From CAZMNY01 sp964567745 (lineage in GTDB: Bacteria > Planctomycetota > Planctomycetia > Pirellulales > Pirellulaceae), in the NCBI GenBank assembly GCA_964567745.1, contig CAZMNY010000001.1, forward strand, positions 248,001 to 312,000: DNA of 64,000 nucleotides. Direction: 5' to 3'. Both the position numbers and the translations under genes were made by a program. Numbering within the stretch: position 1 is the stretch's first letter; every line of letters starts with the position of its first letter. The notes below the pieces were generated by a model, which was not told the DNA's origin, did no database searches, and saw only the letters and a list, made by a program, of their open reading frames with translations. Positions 62,547 to 64,000 of this stretch are shown one piece after another.

Positions 62547-64000
62547 GCGCCAAAAGGAAACGCAAGAGCGAGTCGCGCCAACCGAATCGAACGGACTCGC
62601 CGGAACCTTCACCCGCGCAGCCGAGCGTCGCTCAAGCCGACATGTTTCAGTTCGCTTGCCTTCTGGGAACCGGCGCGCTGCTCGTAGCCACGCCTTTGCT
62701 GCCAGGTGAGGCTGCGGCCGATGCGGGATCAGGTAATGTGCTCGCATCCGGTTGGCTCGTCGTCACGGCCGGTTGGTTGGCGATGTTCGCGCTGAATCCG
62801 ACGACTCGCATGCGGACCAGCCCCGCGCTGATCGCCGTTTTGGGATTCGCGATCTGGGTGGTCATCGACCTGGCATTCAAGTTCGGCTCGATTCACGCGC
62901 GACCAGCCGCCAACGTGACTCTTGTCTACGTCGGTGCCGCCGCATGCATCTTCTCGCTCGTACAGTTGCTCCAGAACGAGCGGGTGCGAAACGGAATCTT
63001 GGCGCTATTGATTGTCCTCGCAGCCGGGCTCTCCGCTCACGGATTTTACCAGTACTTTGTGTCGTCTCCGAAAATGGCGAGCGACTACTTTGAGCTCGAC
63101 GAATCTCAAAAACAGCGCGAACTGATGAGCCTCAATCTCGATCCCAATCCGGGCTCAGCAGATCGGCAACACTTTGAGGACCGCCTCGAGAGCACGGAAC
63201 CTACGGCCACATTCGCTCTGGGAAATTCATTGGCGGGATTTCTAGCGCCCGTCATCGTGCTCATCATCGCATCCTTGTTCACTGAAGCGACAGGCCAGCG
63301 CCGTTGGTCGTTGCTCGCCCCACTTAGCGTGTTCCTCGTTGCGTGCCTGATTTGCTTGATGCTTACCAAGAGCCGAACCGCATACTTGGCGACAATGGCC
63401 GGAGTAGCGGCATTGATTTTTGCAGCGGGCGCTAAAATCGTAGACCGCCGCTGGCTTGCGATGGGCGGAGCGGCAATCATCGTCATCGGCGCTCTGATCA
63501 TGCTGGGAGTCCTTGTCGGCGGTATCGACATTGAAGTCCTCAGCGAAACTCTAAAGTCGTTCAGTTATCGCGTCGAATATTGGCGAGCCACGCTGAGCAT
63601 GATTGGCGACTCACCAATCTTTGGTTGCGGACCGGGGCAGTTTCAACCGGCGTATACGGAGTACAAGTTGCCGCAAGCGAGTGAAACGGTCGCCGACCCT
63701 CACAATTTCATCTTGGAAGTTGCCGCGACGACAGGTATTCCCGGATTGCTGATGTTGTTGGCCGCGGTCGGCTTCCACGTCAGAACGGCAATGCGATCGG
63801 CCAGCGCAGAAAGCGACACGGCGCCGGTCGACGGGCAATCGCCCGAGTCGCCTACCGAAAGCGCGCTACCGCGTTGGTCCGTGGTCGCGTTGGCGATTGG
63901 AGCTGTACCCGGAGTCATACTCGCGCTGGGTGCCGGGGCCATGGTCGACCATATCCCGAACACTTGGGGACTCGTCTTTGTCATGGGCGCTCTCGTTCTC
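62543..64000 (+). CDS. O-antigen ligase family protein (incomplete at window edge)
   Basis: The frame opens at the ATG at 62543, overlapping the upstream stop by 4 bp, and is still open at base 64000 (486 codons visible). The first 33 residues are hydrophilic; then membrane helices follow. Wzy_C/WaaL features: LICLMLTKSRTAYLATMAGV, RVEYWRATLSMIGDSPIFGC, GPGQFQPAYTEYKL and DPHNFILEVAATTGIPGLL. The large periplasmic loop between helices (SADRQHFEDRLEST) is present. It likely ligates or polymerises lipid-linked polysaccharide in the periplasm, in an operon with the MraY/WecA-like gene. Confidence 0.88.
   Translation, partial: MSAKRKRKSESRQPNRTDSPEPSPAQPSVAQADMFQFACLLGTGALLVATPLLPGEAAADAGSGNVLASGWLVVTAGWLAMFALNPTTRMRTSPALIAVLGFAIWVVIDLAFKFGSIHARPAANVTLVYVGAAACIFSLVQLLQNERVRNGILALLIVLAAGLSAHGFYQYFVSSPKMASDYFELDESQKQRELMSLNLDPNPGSADRQHFEDRLESTEPTATFALGNSLAGFLAPVIVLIIASLFTEATGQRRWSLLAPLSVFLVACLICLMLTKSRTAYLATMAGVAALIFAAGAKIVDRRWLAMGGAAIIVIGALIMLGVLVGGIDIEVLSETLKSFSYRVEYWRATLSMIGDSPIFGCGPGQFQPAYTEYKLPQASETVADPHNFILEVAATTGIPGLLMLLAAVGFHVRTAMRSASAESDTAPVDGQSPESPTESALPRWSVVALAIGAVPGVILALGAGAMVDHIPNTWGLVFVMGALVL

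Noticed and set aside
1..64000. CRISPR arrays, complete insertion sequences, prophage
   Set aside because: No regularly spaced repeats, transposase or phage structural genes were found on reading both strands.

Overview
The window reads as a piece of chromosome from a planctomycete, most likely a Pirellulales-type marine or freshwater member of the PVC group. The signs are two DUF1501 proteins, a PVC-type haem-binding CxxCH protein, three BBP7-like outer-membrane barrel proteins, several PQQ-type beta-propeller proteins, a DUF1080 fusion, a planctomycete-type J-like/transmembrane protein and remnants of a WD40-TPR protein kinase tail. Coding is on both strands in short operons with GC-rich codon use. 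There are no rRNA genes, CRISPR arrays or complete insertion sequences.

Layout. 1-8.6 kb: the end of ilvD, DinB-like and HAD proteins, a SUMF1-fold protein, a UvrB/C-motif protein, arfB, an exported beta-propeller, and a TraB-like/sugar-isomerase pair whose end abuts a MITE-like palindrome. 8.6-14.2 kb: a candidate small RNA, a BBP7-like barrel, and a large fatty-acyl-AMP ligase/ACP/alpha-oxoamine synthase fusion. 14.9-19.5 kb: a pseudo-receiver protein, a ParE-type toxin-antitoxin pair with a double frameshift in the toxin, the selenocysteine tRNA gene (selC), a small lipoprotein, and the J-like fusion. 19.6-28 kb: housekeeping genes rsmA, ribE, eno, surE and guaA mixed with small membrane and exported proteins. 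28-34.6 kb: an exported methyltransferase-like/propeller fusion, a rearranged WD40-TPR pseudogene, and a zinc-ribbon membrane protein.

34.6-48.8 kb: DUF1801 protein, monomeric isocitrate dehydrogenase, a DUF1080/tandem-hydrolase fusion, a cytochrome c-prime-like protein, a propeller protein, an exported nickel superoxide dismutase, a Kef-type antiporter with a PTS EIIA-like tail, and the large PVC CxxCH protein. 48.9-64 kb: two BBP7-like barrels, two DUF1501 proteins, an RraA / M81 / serine-threonine dehydratase / methyltransferase cluster, archaeal-type proS, DUF4416, and the start of a surface-polysaccharide pair (MraY/WecA-like transferase and O-antigen ligase).

How it works together. Much of the non-housekeeping content is directed at the cell envelope and periplasm: barrels, propellers, haem proteins, exported hydrolases, NiSOD and polysaccharide synthesis. 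The most unusual items are the FAAL-ACP-oxoamine synthase megaenzyme, the NiSOD whose metal hook lies directly behind a Sec signal peptide, the frameshifted but still open toxin gene, the catalytically dead hydrolase domain fused to a live one, the inverted kinase pseudogene with its junction at a palindrome, and two candidate regulatory RNAs ending in intrinsic terminators. All function calls come from reading motifs and family resemblance; no database search was run.
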